Origin: Desulfuromonadales bacterium C00003107 | GTDB taxonomy: Bacteria > Desulfobacterota > Desulfuromonadia > Desulfuromonadales > Syntrophotaleaceae | Reading direction: 5' to 3' | Assembly (NCBI GenBank): GCA_001751225.1 | Contig: MAXT01000273.1 | Span: 1-5,957, forward strand | DNA length: 5,957 nt | Part shown: positions 1-5,957 of the stretch, one piece after another | Numbering within the stretch: position 1 is the first letter of the stretch | Layout: the number at the start of each line of letters is the position of its first letter | Made by a program: the position numbers and the translations under genes | Notes under the pieces: model-generated | Seen by the model: only the letters and a program-made list of their open reading frames with translations | Told to the model about the DNA's origin: nothing | Database searches by the model: none

Positions 1-2197
1 GATCAAGATTGCGTCCCCAGGCAAAGCGCAGCGGCCCCATGGGACTGTTCCAGGCCATGCCGACGCCGGCACTGTAGCGCATATCGGTAAAAAACTCCTC
101 GTCTTTGTCCCAGGCATTGCCAGTATCAAAGAAAACCAGCCCTTTCATCTTCATCGCCTTGACCAGAGGAAAGGAAACCTCAAAGTTGAAATACGCCTCT
201 TTATTGCCTCCATAAAAATATCTTTCGCCATCATCTTCTATTTCGTACGGTCCGACCTCACGAGATTCAAAGCCGCGCAGACTGTTCATACCACCAAGAA
301 AGAAACGTTCATCAAGGGGACTGTCCTTGCCTTTGATCTCCTGAATGTAGCCAACCTGACCATGGGCGGAAAAGACCAGGCCCCAAGGCAAGGGATAGAA
401 GTAACGGTGATCGATAATATATTTGAGGAATCTTTCGGTACCACCAAGACCGGCATATTCAACCGAGAATTCGGAAATATTGCCACGGGTCGGGTCGGGA
501 CGATAGTCGGTGGCATTACGACTCACCGAAGCGGTAAAAGAGGACAGGGTCGACTTGCCTTCCTGGTCCGTTATCGAACGGGGAGCATCCTCATCCACAT
601 CGAAGATATCCTTCTTTTCATAGCGATAGATAAAGAAGGTACGCATGGTCTCTGTAAGAGGCACACCGAGTTTGATGTCACCACCGGTTGTTTTACGGGT
701 GAAATCCGTCCACTCCCGCTCGGTGTTATAAAGATCACCGCCGAAGGCAATGTGCCGATCGAGAAAGTAGGGATCGAGCAGACCGAGCCGATAGGTAGTA
801 CTGCTGCCGCCCAGTGCCGCGGACAGATCGAAACGCAGAGCACGCCCAAGAAAGTTTTCCTGAGACACAGCACCCTGCAGCAACAGCCCGTCTGCAGAGG
901 AGAAGCCCGCCCCAATACTGAAGGATCCCGTGGCCTTTTCCTGCACATCAACTTCTACGTCCATATGGGCGTCATCGATGCCGCGACCTGTGGTTAGATT
1001 CACCTCTTCAAAAAAGCCCAGATTGTTAATTCGGCGGCGGCTGTTTTTCATTTTGCTGGCGCTGTAAAAATCCCCTTCAGTGAGGCGCATTTCACGGCGG
1101 ACGACCTTGTCCCGGGTGCGAGTGTTGCCTGCTACGCTAATGCGGCCGATACTAACCCGCACCCCCCGCTCGACATTCAGTACAATATTAATCTGCTGCA
1201 GAAAAGGATCTGTATCGGTCACCGGCGAGACATTGACAAAGGCGTAGCCCTCATCGGCGTACAGGTCGTTAAGCTGCATCATGTTTGCCCGCAACCTCTT
1301 GCGGCTGAAGACCTCACCCGAGCGCAGAGTCAAGTTGGACAGCATTTCCTCCCTGCTGCCCAGCAAGTCGCCCTGAACATCGACGTCGCCGATCCGAAAC
1401 TGTTTGCCCTCCTCAATTTCGAATACCACCTCCATCGATTCTTTGTCGTCAAGCAGAGTGGTTATCGGCTTTTTGACTTTGACTTGAATGTAGCCCCGAT
1501 TGTAATACTGGTCGGTAAGGACATCCCGATCTGCGAGCAACATATCCTCTTTGTAGGCACCCCGTTCGGTGATGAAAGTAAGAAACCCTTTTTCCTTGGA
1601 AAAGAGCACCTTCTTCAGTTCTTTTTCGGTGAAAACCGTGTTGCCTTCAAAACGGATATTGGTGACAAACACCCGCTCGCCCTCTTCAATCTTCAGCGTC
1701 AGGGTGACCTCGCCACGATCGTTGATATCGATCTGAGGTACGACCTCGGTCGCGTAATACCCCTCCATAACATAGGCCTGCTTAATCTTTTTAATCGCCG
1801 GAGCCAAAACCTGCGGCCGATAAAAGTCGACCACCTTGGCGCTGATGATGGTGCCGAGCTTCTCGGCATCGATCTCGTGATTGCCGGTAAAGACAACTTC
1901 GCGCAACAGAGGCCGTTCAGTCACATGATAGACCAGCTGCACCAACTCTCCGACCATAACCGTTTCGGCAGCCACATCATCAAAACGCCCGGTAGCGAAG
2001 ATGTTGCGCAGCCCCCGATCGATGTCGGCTGCAGATACGGTTTGACCGGCGCTGATATTTAACACCGATTCGATGTAACGGCTTTCGACCCGCCAGTTTC
2101 CCTCGATAACGACCTGCCCGACCTGATACAATTGGGCAGCAACGCCCTGCGGAACGAGAATCGCCAATAAAAGCACAAACAACAACACCCTAGACAT
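1..2197 (-). CDS. bamA: BamA, outer-membrane protein assembly factor (3' end beyond window)
   Basis: BamA is the central Omp85-family barrel of the BAM complex, which folds and inserts beta-barrel proteins into the outer membrane. The frame read from ATG at 2197 stays open for 732 codons to the window edge. Residues 1-20 form a signal peptide (MSR, a hydrophobic core, then V-A-A before Gln21). Five POTRA repeats follow, at roughly 23-95, 97-176, 178-262, 267-345 and 348-425, each opening with a strand such as VVFTGN, IRFEGN or ISVAGN. The barrel runs from about residue 430. It contains the L6-loop motif LRGF at 640-643 (V/IRGF in most homologues) and ends in the visible part with SPMGPLRFAWGRNLD, close to the usual C-terminus, so I infer only some 25-30 residues are missing. 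A GGAG (2209-2212) lies 11 nt before the ATG, a rather long spacing. The upstream gap holds a promoter and a MITE-like insertion. Identity is very secure. Confidence 0.97.
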   Translation of the reverse strand, partial: MSRVLLFVLLLAILVPQGVAAQLYQVGQVVIEGNWRVESRYIESVLNISAGQTVSAADIDRGLRNIFATGRFDDVAAETVMVGELVQLVYHVTERPLLREVVFTGNHEIDAEKLGTIISAKVVDFYRPQVLAPAIKKIKQAYVMEGYYATEVVPQIDINDRGEVTLTLKIEEGERVFVTNIRFEGNTVFTEKELKKVLFSKEKGFLTFITERGAYKEDMLLADRDVLTDQYYNRGYIQVKVKKPITTLLDDKESMEVVFEIEEGKQFRIGDVDVQGDLLGSREEMLSNLTLRSGEVFSRKRLRANMMQLNDLYADEGYAFVNVSPVTDTDPFLQQINIVLNVERGVRVSIGRISVAGNTRTRDKVVRREMRLTEGDFYSASKMKNSRRRINNLGFFEEVNLTTGRGIDDAHMDVEVDVQEKATGSFSIGAGFSSADGLLLQGAVSQENFLGRALRFDLSAALGGSSTTYRLGLLDPYFLDRHIAFGGDLYNTEREWTDFTRKTTGGDIKLGVPLTETMRTFFIYRYEKKDIFDVDEDAPRSITDQEGKSTLSSFTASVSRNATDYRPDPTRGNISEFSVEYAGLGGTERFLKYIIDHRYFYPLPWGLVFSAHGQVGYIQEIKGKDSPLDERFFLGGMNSLRGFESREVGPYEIEDDGERYFYGGNKEAYFNFEVSFPLVKAMKMKGLVFFDTGNAWDKDEEFFTDMRYSAGVGMAWNSPMGPLRFAWGRNLD

Positions 2198-2236
2198 AAG
2201 CAGAACGACTCCGTCGAAATGGCATATAAAAAGCGC

Positions 2237-2242
2237 AATTAT
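2237..2242. repeat. Target-site duplication of copy 1, bamA-proximal half
   Basis: AATTAT directly abuts the left end of the element; the same six bases abut its right end at 2393-2398. The duplicated sequence differs from that around the other element copy, which argues for separate insertion events rather than one duplicated segment. Confidence 0.8.
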
Positions 2243-2392
2243 GATGGCGGCGCAAAAAGTCCACCCTACTACGTTGCAGTGCTTTTTCAGGACTTTGACA
2301 TACTATGTGTATGCCTTCACCCCTGAAAAACCACTACGCCTTGTAGGTCGAAATTTTTGCTTAGCCATCTCATGACTTTTTGCGAAAGCATC
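2243..2392. mobile_element. MITE-like palindromic element, copy 1 (between lolD and bamA)
   Basis: A 150-bp non-coding repeat, about 90% identical to the copy at 4433-4583 and in the same orientation. Its ends are inverted: GATGGCGGCGCAAAAAGTC at the left against the complement of GACTTTTTGCGAAAGCATC at the right (15 of 19 match). It is flanked by a 6-bp direct repeat, AATTAT at 2237-2242 and 2393-2398, read here as a target-site duplication. The left arm (2243-2291) can pair imperfectly with 2322-2369. The hairpin apex has a perfect 9-bp stem (2283-2291 with 2322-2330) and an inner CATAC/GTATG stem (2299-2303 with 2309-2313). The last 23 bp (2370-2392) are a further terminal-repeat copy outside that hairpin. 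No transposase is present, so mobilisation in trans is inferred. The family name is not known to me. Confidence 0.88.
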
Positions 2393-2398
2393 AATTAT
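2393..2398. repeat. Target-site duplication of copy 1, lolD-proximal half
   Basis: The second AATTAT copy, adjoining the right end of the element. On the minus strand it reads ATAATT, and five of its bases belong to the -10 box (TATAAT, 2394-2399) of the predicted bamA promoter, so the insertion point lies at that box. Confidence 0.8.
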
Positions 2399-2422
2399 AG
2401 GTAACTGCAAAAAACCTGTAAA
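2394..2422 (-). promoter_or_regulatory. Predicted sigma-70 promoter directed at bamA
   Basis: On the minus strand TTTACA (2422-2417, 5 of 6 consensus) and TATAAT (2399-2394, 6 of 6) are separated by exactly 17 nt (2416-2400). The -35 box starts only 6 nt after the lolD stop codon, so this would be a bamA promoter in the lolD-bamA gap. The predicted start, about 7 nt beyond the -10 box, falls near 2387, inside the MITE-like element. The element would therefore make up most of a leader of about 190 nt. Without the insertion and one target duplication, the leader would be about 35 nt. The match is strong, but activity is inferred from sequence only. Confidence 0.7.
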
Positions 2423-2428
2423 CCAAAA

Positions 2429-3118
2429 TCAGGATACTATTTCCCCATCCACCATCTGCAATATGCGCCCCATGCGTTCGGCCAGAGACCGGCTGTGGGT
2501 CACGATAATCATGGTCAAACCACGATCGCGATGAAGTTGTTGTAAAAGACGATAAATCTCGTCGGAGGTAGCACTGTCCAGGTTGCCGGTCGGTTCGTCG
2601 GCCAGCAGTAACTGAGGCTCCATTACCAGAGCCCGGGCGATGGCGACCCGCTGTTGTTCGCCTCCGGACAATTCCCCTGGTTTATGTTCCAACCGCTCGC
2701 CCAGACCGACTTCCTGCAGAATCGCCTCGGCGGGACCTCGGGCTCGACGAAAGCCTCGTCTAGCAATCAAGGCCGGCATCATGACATTTTCCAGGGCAGT
2801 GAATTCCGGCAACAATTGGTGGAACTGAAAGACGAAACCGATGGTTCGGTTGCGAAAAATATCTAGAGCTTCCCCCTTCAGCGCCAGAAGGTCCTGTTGC
2901 TGATAGCGAACCGTACCGCTGCTCGGGCGGTCCAAGCCGCCAAGAATATGCATCAGAGTGGTCTTACCCGCACCGGATGCGCCAACCAGCGCCACTTGGT
3001 CCCCACTAGCGACCTGCAGACTGACATCCCGCAGCACCTCGACACGCCGTTCCCCGCAGACATAGTGCTTGCTGAGCCCCTGGACCTCGATCAAAGCTTC
3101 TTTGCGGGAATCATTCAT
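2429..3118 (-). CDS. lolD: LolD, ATPase of the lipoprotein-releasing ABC transporter
   Basis: LolD hydrolyses ATP on the cytoplasmic side of the LolCDE-type complex, which extracts outer-membrane lipoproteins from the inner membrane and passes them to LolA. The 229-residue protein has the usual family length. Visible motifs are Walker [10 protein letters not shown] (46-54), the Q-loop with Gln98 in [18 protein letters not shown], the signature [15 protein letters not shown] (150-164), Walker B LLLADEP (170-176), the D-loop GNLD (178-181) and switch His208. The [16 protein letters not shown] stretch is typical of LolD rather than of MacB or FtsE. I chose the ATG at 3118 because [19 protein letters not shown] is a normal LolD start and because ATGAATGA overlaps the lolC/E stop by 8 bp, implying translational coupling. 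An in-frame ATG at 3154 would add 12 residues lying inside lolC/E and is less likely. All catalytic motifs are intact. Confidence 0.97.
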   Translation of the reverse strand: MNDSRKEALIEVQGLSKHYVCGERRVEVLRDVSLQVASGDQVALVGASGAGKTTLMHILGGLDRPSSGTVRYQQQDLLALKGEALDIFRNRTIGFVFQFHQLLPEFTALENVMMPALIARRGFRRARGPAEAILQEVGLGERLEHKPGELSGGEQQRVAIARALVMEPQLLLADEPTGNLDSATSDEIYRLLQQLHRDRGLTMIIVTHSRSLAERMGRILQMVDGEIVS

Positions 3119-4364
3119 AACGTAGTGCTTCTCCCGGATCCATACGCGACGCACGAAAGGCTGGATAGACCGTTGCCAACAGGCAGATGCTCATGGCCAC
3201 CAATACCACCGTGAGCACATCTTCGGGGATGACCACCGAAGGAAAACGATCCATGCCGTAGACAGTTTGGTCGAATATCTTGATTTTTAAGACGCCTTCC
3301 AGTCCCTTGATAATGGGATCTGCCTGCTTGGCCAGCAGAACACCCAACAAAGTGCCGAGACCGGTTCCAAGGAAGCCGATAATCAATCCTTCGAGCACGA
3401 ATATCTTCATGATACTGCGTGAGGTCGCCCCCATGGAGCGCAGGATAGCAATATCCTTGTGCTTTTCCATGACCACCATGATCAGCGTAGTGGCAATATT
3501 AAAGGCAGCCACCAGCACGATAATGGCCAGCACAATAAATAGGCCGAGCTTTTCCAGCTTAAGGGCGGATAGAAAAGAACCGAACAGATCCTCCCAGGAG
3601 CGTACCACAAGAGGAAAGCTCAATCGGCTACGCAACTGCACCGCCAGTGGCGTGGCCTTATCGTAAGAAGCAACTTCAATCTCAACACCGCTAGCCTGAT
3701 TGTCGGCATCAAAAAATTTCTGTGCCACAGCCAAGGGAATGTAAGCGAAATAGGTATCGAGAAAGCCGCCCCGATGGCTGACGATACCGACCACGCGAAA
3801 AGGCTTCATTTTCGGGATCAGACCAAAGGGGGTAATGGTGAACATGGGGGGGATGACATTAACGGTGTCCCCGACGGTCACACCGAGAGTCGCAGCGGTA
3901 TCGAGGCCGATCACCAAACCGGGGGGGCCTTCCCCCTCGGCAAACAGGGCCTGCTCGACCTCATTGCCAGCGGCAGCCAGAAACGACTGCTGAAAGACCT
4001 TGTGCCCCCGTGGTAAGCCCTTGACGTTTACGGCCGCCACATTGCGCTTGGCGAGCAACATGGCTTCCTTGGCGACATAAGGTGTCACAACAAGGATGCC
4101 TGGCGTCTCCTTCCGAAGTTGAGCCACCAGTTCTTGATAATCAGGGATATTCCCGCCCTGTCTCTGCACCAGCACATGGGGCACATTGCCCAGAATCTGC
4201 TTTCGCACGCCATCATGAAAACCGGTCATGACCGCCAGCACGATAATCAGCGCAGCTACGCCCAGGGTTACCCCGGCGATGGAGATAAAGGAAATGACCG
4301 ATATAAAGGTCTGCTTACGCTTGGCACGCAGATAGCGCAGACTGACGAACCATTCGTAGCCCAT
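3111..4364 (-). CDS. lolC: LolC/LolE-family lipoprotein-releasing permease
   Basis: This is the inner-membrane subunit that binds lipoproteins and hands them to LolA, powered by LolD. The 417 residues match the family length. The order is: a cytoplasmic N-terminus ([18 protein letters not shown]), TM1 at about 22-48, a MacB-type periplasmic domain at about 50-265, then TM2 at about 273-299, TM3 at about 321-345 and TM4 at about 382-404. It ends in the family tail [18 protein letters not shown]. Residues 171-190 ([20 protein letters not shown]) resemble the LolA-binding Hook of E. coli LolC. Only one permease gene lies next to lolD, so it may work as a homodimer (the LolF arrangement); lolC and lolE are therefore interchangeable labels here. 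The ATG at 4364 has a weak, close GGGG (4369-4372). The gene ends overlapping lolD by 8 bp. Confidence 0.95.
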   Translation of the reverse strand: MGYEWFVSLRYLRAKRKQTFISVISFISIAGVTLGVAALIIVLAVMTGFHDGVRKQILGNVPHVLVQRQGGNIPDYQELVAQLRKETPGILVVTPYVAKEAMLLAKRNVAAVNVKGLPRGHKVFQQSFLAAAGNEVEQALFAEGEGPPGLVIGLDTAATLGVTVGDTVNVIPPMFTITPFGLIPKMKPFRVVGIVSHRGGFLDTYFAYIPLAVAQKFFDADNQASGVEIEVASYDKATPLAVQLRSRLSFPLVVRSWEDLFGSFLSALKLEKLGLFIVLAIIVLVAAFNIATTLIMVVMEKHKDIAILRSMGATSRSIMKIFVLEGLIIGFLGTGLGTLLGVLLAKQADPIIKGLEGVLKIKIFDQTVYGMDRFPSVVIPEDVLTVVLVAMSICLLATVYPAFRASRMDPGEALRYE

Positions 4365-4426
4365 AGAACCCCGTTAGACATGACAGCTGAAGCAAGGCAG
4401 TTTAACCCTGCCCCATCTTTGCCGTG

Positions 4427-4432
4427 AACCTT
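4427..4432. repeat. Target-site duplication of copy 2, lolC/E-proximal half
   Basis: AACCTT abuts the left end of the second element and recurs at 4584-4589. The match extends by one chance base (G) on the right. It shares only the first two bases, AA, with the duplication around copy 1, a possible weak target preference. Confidence 0.8.
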
Positions 4433-4583
4433 GATGGCGTCGCAAAAAGTCCACCCTAATACGTTCCAGCGTTTTTTCAGGACTTTGACATACTCTATGT
4501 ATGCCTGGAATCCCTGAAAAACCACTACGCCTTGTAGGTCGAATTTTTTGCTTAGCCATCTCATGACTTTTTGCGAAAGCATC
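4433..4583. mobile_element. MITE-like palindromic element, copy 2 (between lysS and lolC/E)
   Basis: A 151-bp repeat, same orientation and about 90% identical to 2243-2392. The terminal inverted repeats GATGGCGTCGCAAAAAGTC and the complement of GACTTTTTGCGAAAGCATC match at 16 of 19. It is flanked by AACCTT at 4427-4432 and 4584-4589. Apex stems are conserved: TTTTTCAGG/CCTGAAAAA (4473-4481 with 4513-4521) and CATAC/GTATG (4489-4493 with 4499-4503). A nested end-like motif (4545-4560, complement GATGGCTAAGCAAAAA) lies 23 bp inside the right end. The element begins 16 bases past the lysS stop codon. Differences from copy 1 concentrate in the hairpin loop and in the left arm near it. No transposase is present; mobilisation in trans is inferred. 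Confidence 0.88.
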
Positions 4584-4589
4584 AACCTT
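4584..4589. repeat. Target-site duplication of copy 2, lysS-proximal half
   Basis: The second AACCTT, adjoining the right end of copy 2 and lying 10 bases from the lysS stop codon. Removing the element plus one duplication would leave a lysS-lolC/E gap of 78 bp. Confidence 0.8.
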
Positions 4590-4599
4590 GGTACGACTG

Positions 4600-5957
4600 T
4601 TACTTATTTTCGGGCCGCAACTGGGGAAAGAGGATAACATCCCGAATTGAAGCGGAATCGGTCAGTAACATGACCAATCGGTCGATACCGATCCCTTCCC
4701 CGGCGGTAGGCGGAAGGCCATACTCCAAAGCACGGATATAGTCCTCGTCCATGGCGTGAGCCTCTTCATCGCCCGCCTCTTTTTCAGCCAACTGACCGAT
4801 GAACCGCTCTTTCTGATCAATGGGATCGTTCAGCTCGGAGAAGGCATTGGCCAATTCCCGTCCAACAATAAAGAGCTCAAAACGATCGACGACCTCAGGA
4901 TTGGCATCGTTCTTCCGCGACAGAGGAGAAACCTCAGTTGGATATTCGGTAATGAAGGTCGGGTTCCATAGTTTAGGTTCCACCACCTCGTCGAAGATCT
5001 CGGTGAGCAGCTTGCCGTGACCAATGTTATCGTCAAGTTCGAGACCGAGGCTGCGAGCGTAGCCAAGGGCTTGGGCTTTATCCTCCAACAGGGAGGGTTC
5101 GATATCACCGTACTTGACAATCGACTCCTTCAATGTCAGCCGATCCCAAGGGGCCGTCAGATCGACCTCCTTACCACCGTAGGGAATGACCAGATCGCCG
5201 ACCACCTCTTGCGCCACATGACAGATCAGCTTCTCAGTGAAATCCATCAAGGTATGGTAAGTGGCATAAGCCTGGTAGAACTCGATCATGGTGAATTCCG
5301 GATTGTGCTGAATAGAAATCCCTTCGTTGCGGAAATTGCGATTGATCTCGAAAACCCGTTCAAAGCCGCCGACAACCAACCGTTTAAGGTAGAGCTCCGG
5401 AGCGATGCGCAAAAAGAGATCCATCTTCAGCGTATTGTGGTGGGTAACGAAAGGCTTTGCCGTAGCCCCGCCTGCCAGCGGTTGCATCATCGGGGTTTCC
5501 ACCTCGAGAAAATCGTTCTGCACCATGTAGTCACGGATCAGACTGACAATACGGCTGCGTTTTTGAAACGTGTCGCGCACCTGGGGATTGACGATCATAT
5601 CGAGGTAGCGCTGGCGGTAGCGGGTCTCTACATCGGTCAGACCATGCCATTTTTCAGGCAACACCTGAAGCGACTTGGTCAACAGCCGCAGGGAAGCGGC
5701 CCGCAGCGAGAGCTCATTGGTTTTGGTGCGAAACATCCGGCCCGTCACGCCAACGATATCGCCGATATCCAGTTTACGAAAGTGCTGAAAGGTTTCGTCC
5801 CCAATCTCATCCCGGCGGACAAAGACCTGCAGCCTGCCGGTACGATCCTGAATCTGAATAAATGCGGCCTTGCCGAAATCACGGCGGGCCATAATCCGGC
5901 CGGCCAAAGCATAATCCTGATCGCAGTTTTCCAGCGCAGCGGCATCATGCTCGGCAT
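4600..5957 (-). CDS. lysS: Lysyl-tRNA synthetase, class II (5' end beyond window)
   Basis: LysS charges tRNA-Lys with lysine in the cytoplasm using ATP. The reading frame is open from the right edge to TAA at 4602-4600, giving 451 full codons. The visible part begins within the N-terminal anticodon-binding OB-fold (AEHDAAALENCDQDYALAG, then RIMARRDFGKAAFIQIQD). The class II core follows: motif 1 around RSRIVSLIRDYMVQNDFLEV (about 5500-5565), motif 2 around FRNEGISIQHNPEFTMIEFY (about 5275-5330) and motif 3 GEGIGIDRLVMLL (about 4670-4710). The C-terminus is DVILFPQLRPENK. Comparison with E. coli LysS suggests about 45-60 N-terminal residues are missing at the window edge. A TTG at 5907 lies in frame but cuts into the OB-fold and is not the start. 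Class II motifs and the OB-fold exclude the class I enzyme. No obvious defect is seen. Confidence 0.97.
   Translation of the reverse strand, partial: AEHDAAALENCDQDYALAGRIMARRDFGKAAFIQIQDRTGRLQVFVRRDEIGDETFQHFRKLDIGDIVGVTGRMFRTKTNELSLRAASLRLLTKSLQVLPEKWHGLTDVETRYRQRYLDMIVNPQVRDTFQKRSRIVSLIRDYMVQNDFLEVETPMMQPLAGGATAKPFVTHHNTLKMDLFLRIAPELYLKRLVVGGFERVFEINRNFRNEGISIQHNPEFTMIEFYQAYATYHTLMDFTEKLICHVAQEVVGDLVIPYGGKEVDLTAPWDRLTLKESIVKYGDIEPSLLEDKAQALGYARSLGLELDDNIGHGKLLTEIFDEVVEPKLWNPTFITEYPTEVSPLSRKNDANPEVVDRFELFIVGRELANAFSELNDPIDQKERFIGQLAEKEAGDEEAHAMDEDYIRALEYGLPPTAGEGIGIDRLVMLLTDSASIRDVILFPQLRPENK

Noticed and set aside
362..997. A 211-codon plus-strand open frame, and further ones such as 1484-2062
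   Set aside because: They lie antisense to bamA, whose translation is unmistakable over the whole stretch, and their proteins show no recognisable domain.
2295..2300. TTGACA within the repeat on the plus strand (also at 4485-4490) as an outward promoter
   Set aside because: No -10-like hexamer occurs at 16-18 nt spacing in either copy, and it would point against all genes.
2283..2330. The apical hairpin as a rho-independent terminator
   Set aside because: No T-tract follows the stem on either strand and the loop is long (about 30 nt).
3119..3154. Upstream ATG of lolD adding 12 residues ([12 protein letters not shown])
   Set aside because: The extension lies inside lolC/E and has no family counterpart; the ATG at 3118 fits LolD length and the stop-start overlap.
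4396..4412. GGCAG/CTGCC hairpin upstream of lolC/E as a terminator or regulator
   Set aside because: It is only a 5-bp stem with no T-run; it could easily arise by chance.
4400..4428. TTCACG-17 nt-TTAAAC on the minus strand as a lolC/E promoter
   Set aside because: The spacing is ideal but the boxes match only about 4 of 6 and 3 of 6; too weak to annotate.
2243..4583. A composite transposon carrying lolC/E-lolD between the two repeats
   Set aside because: Each repeat has its own complete 6-bp duplication, so they inserted separately, and the genes between are resident housekeeping genes with normal synteny.
5905..5907. TTG as the lysS start codon
   Set aside because: The upstream codons to the window edge stay open and resemble LysS N-terminal sequence, so the gene continues beyond the window.

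Overview
The window is a compact, single-direction gene block on the minus strand. Read in the direction of transcription it holds lysS (lysyl-tRNA synthetase, 5' end beyond the right edge), a LolC/LolE-family lipoprotein-release permease, lolD (its ATPase) and bamA (outer-membrane protein assembly barrel, 3' end beyond the left edge). The order lysS-lolC/E-lolD-bamA, the moderate GC content and the protein style fit a diderm bacterium of the Desulfuromonadales type (Geobacter/Pelobacter/Desulfuromonas relatives). That placement is inference from gene order and recall of family sequences, not a database result.

Layout from right to left: lysS ends at 4600; a 235-bp gap carries a 151-bp repeat element (4433-4583); lolC/E occupies 4364-3111 and overlaps lolD (3118-2429) by 8 bp; a 231-bp gap carries a second copy of the repeat (2243-2392); bamA starts at 2197 and stays open for 732 codons to the window edge. 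LolC/E and LolD form the inner-membrane machine that releases lipoproteins to LolA. Some of those lipoproteins are expected to be BAM-complex partners of BamA, so the block is an outer-membrane biogenesis cluster attached to a translation gene.

The most interesting content is non-coding. The two repeats are about 90% identical and in the same orientation. They have inverted ends (GATGGCG.CGCAAAAAGTC / GACTTTTTGCGAAAGCATC), and each is flanked by its own 6-bp direct repeat (AATTAT for one, AACCTT for the other). This is the signature of two independent insertions of a non-autonomous MITE-like element. Each copy folds as a long imperfect hairpin plus an extra, nested copy of the terminal repeat on one side.

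The copy upstream of bamA sits exactly at the downstream edge of a near-consensus sigma-70 promoter (TTTACA, 17 nt, TATAAT). The target duplication overlaps the -10 box, so the promoter is preserved but its transcript would now begin inside the element and carry it as a structured leader of about 190 nt ahead of bamA. No RNA gene, CRISPR array, complete transposase or convincing intrinsic terminator was seen.
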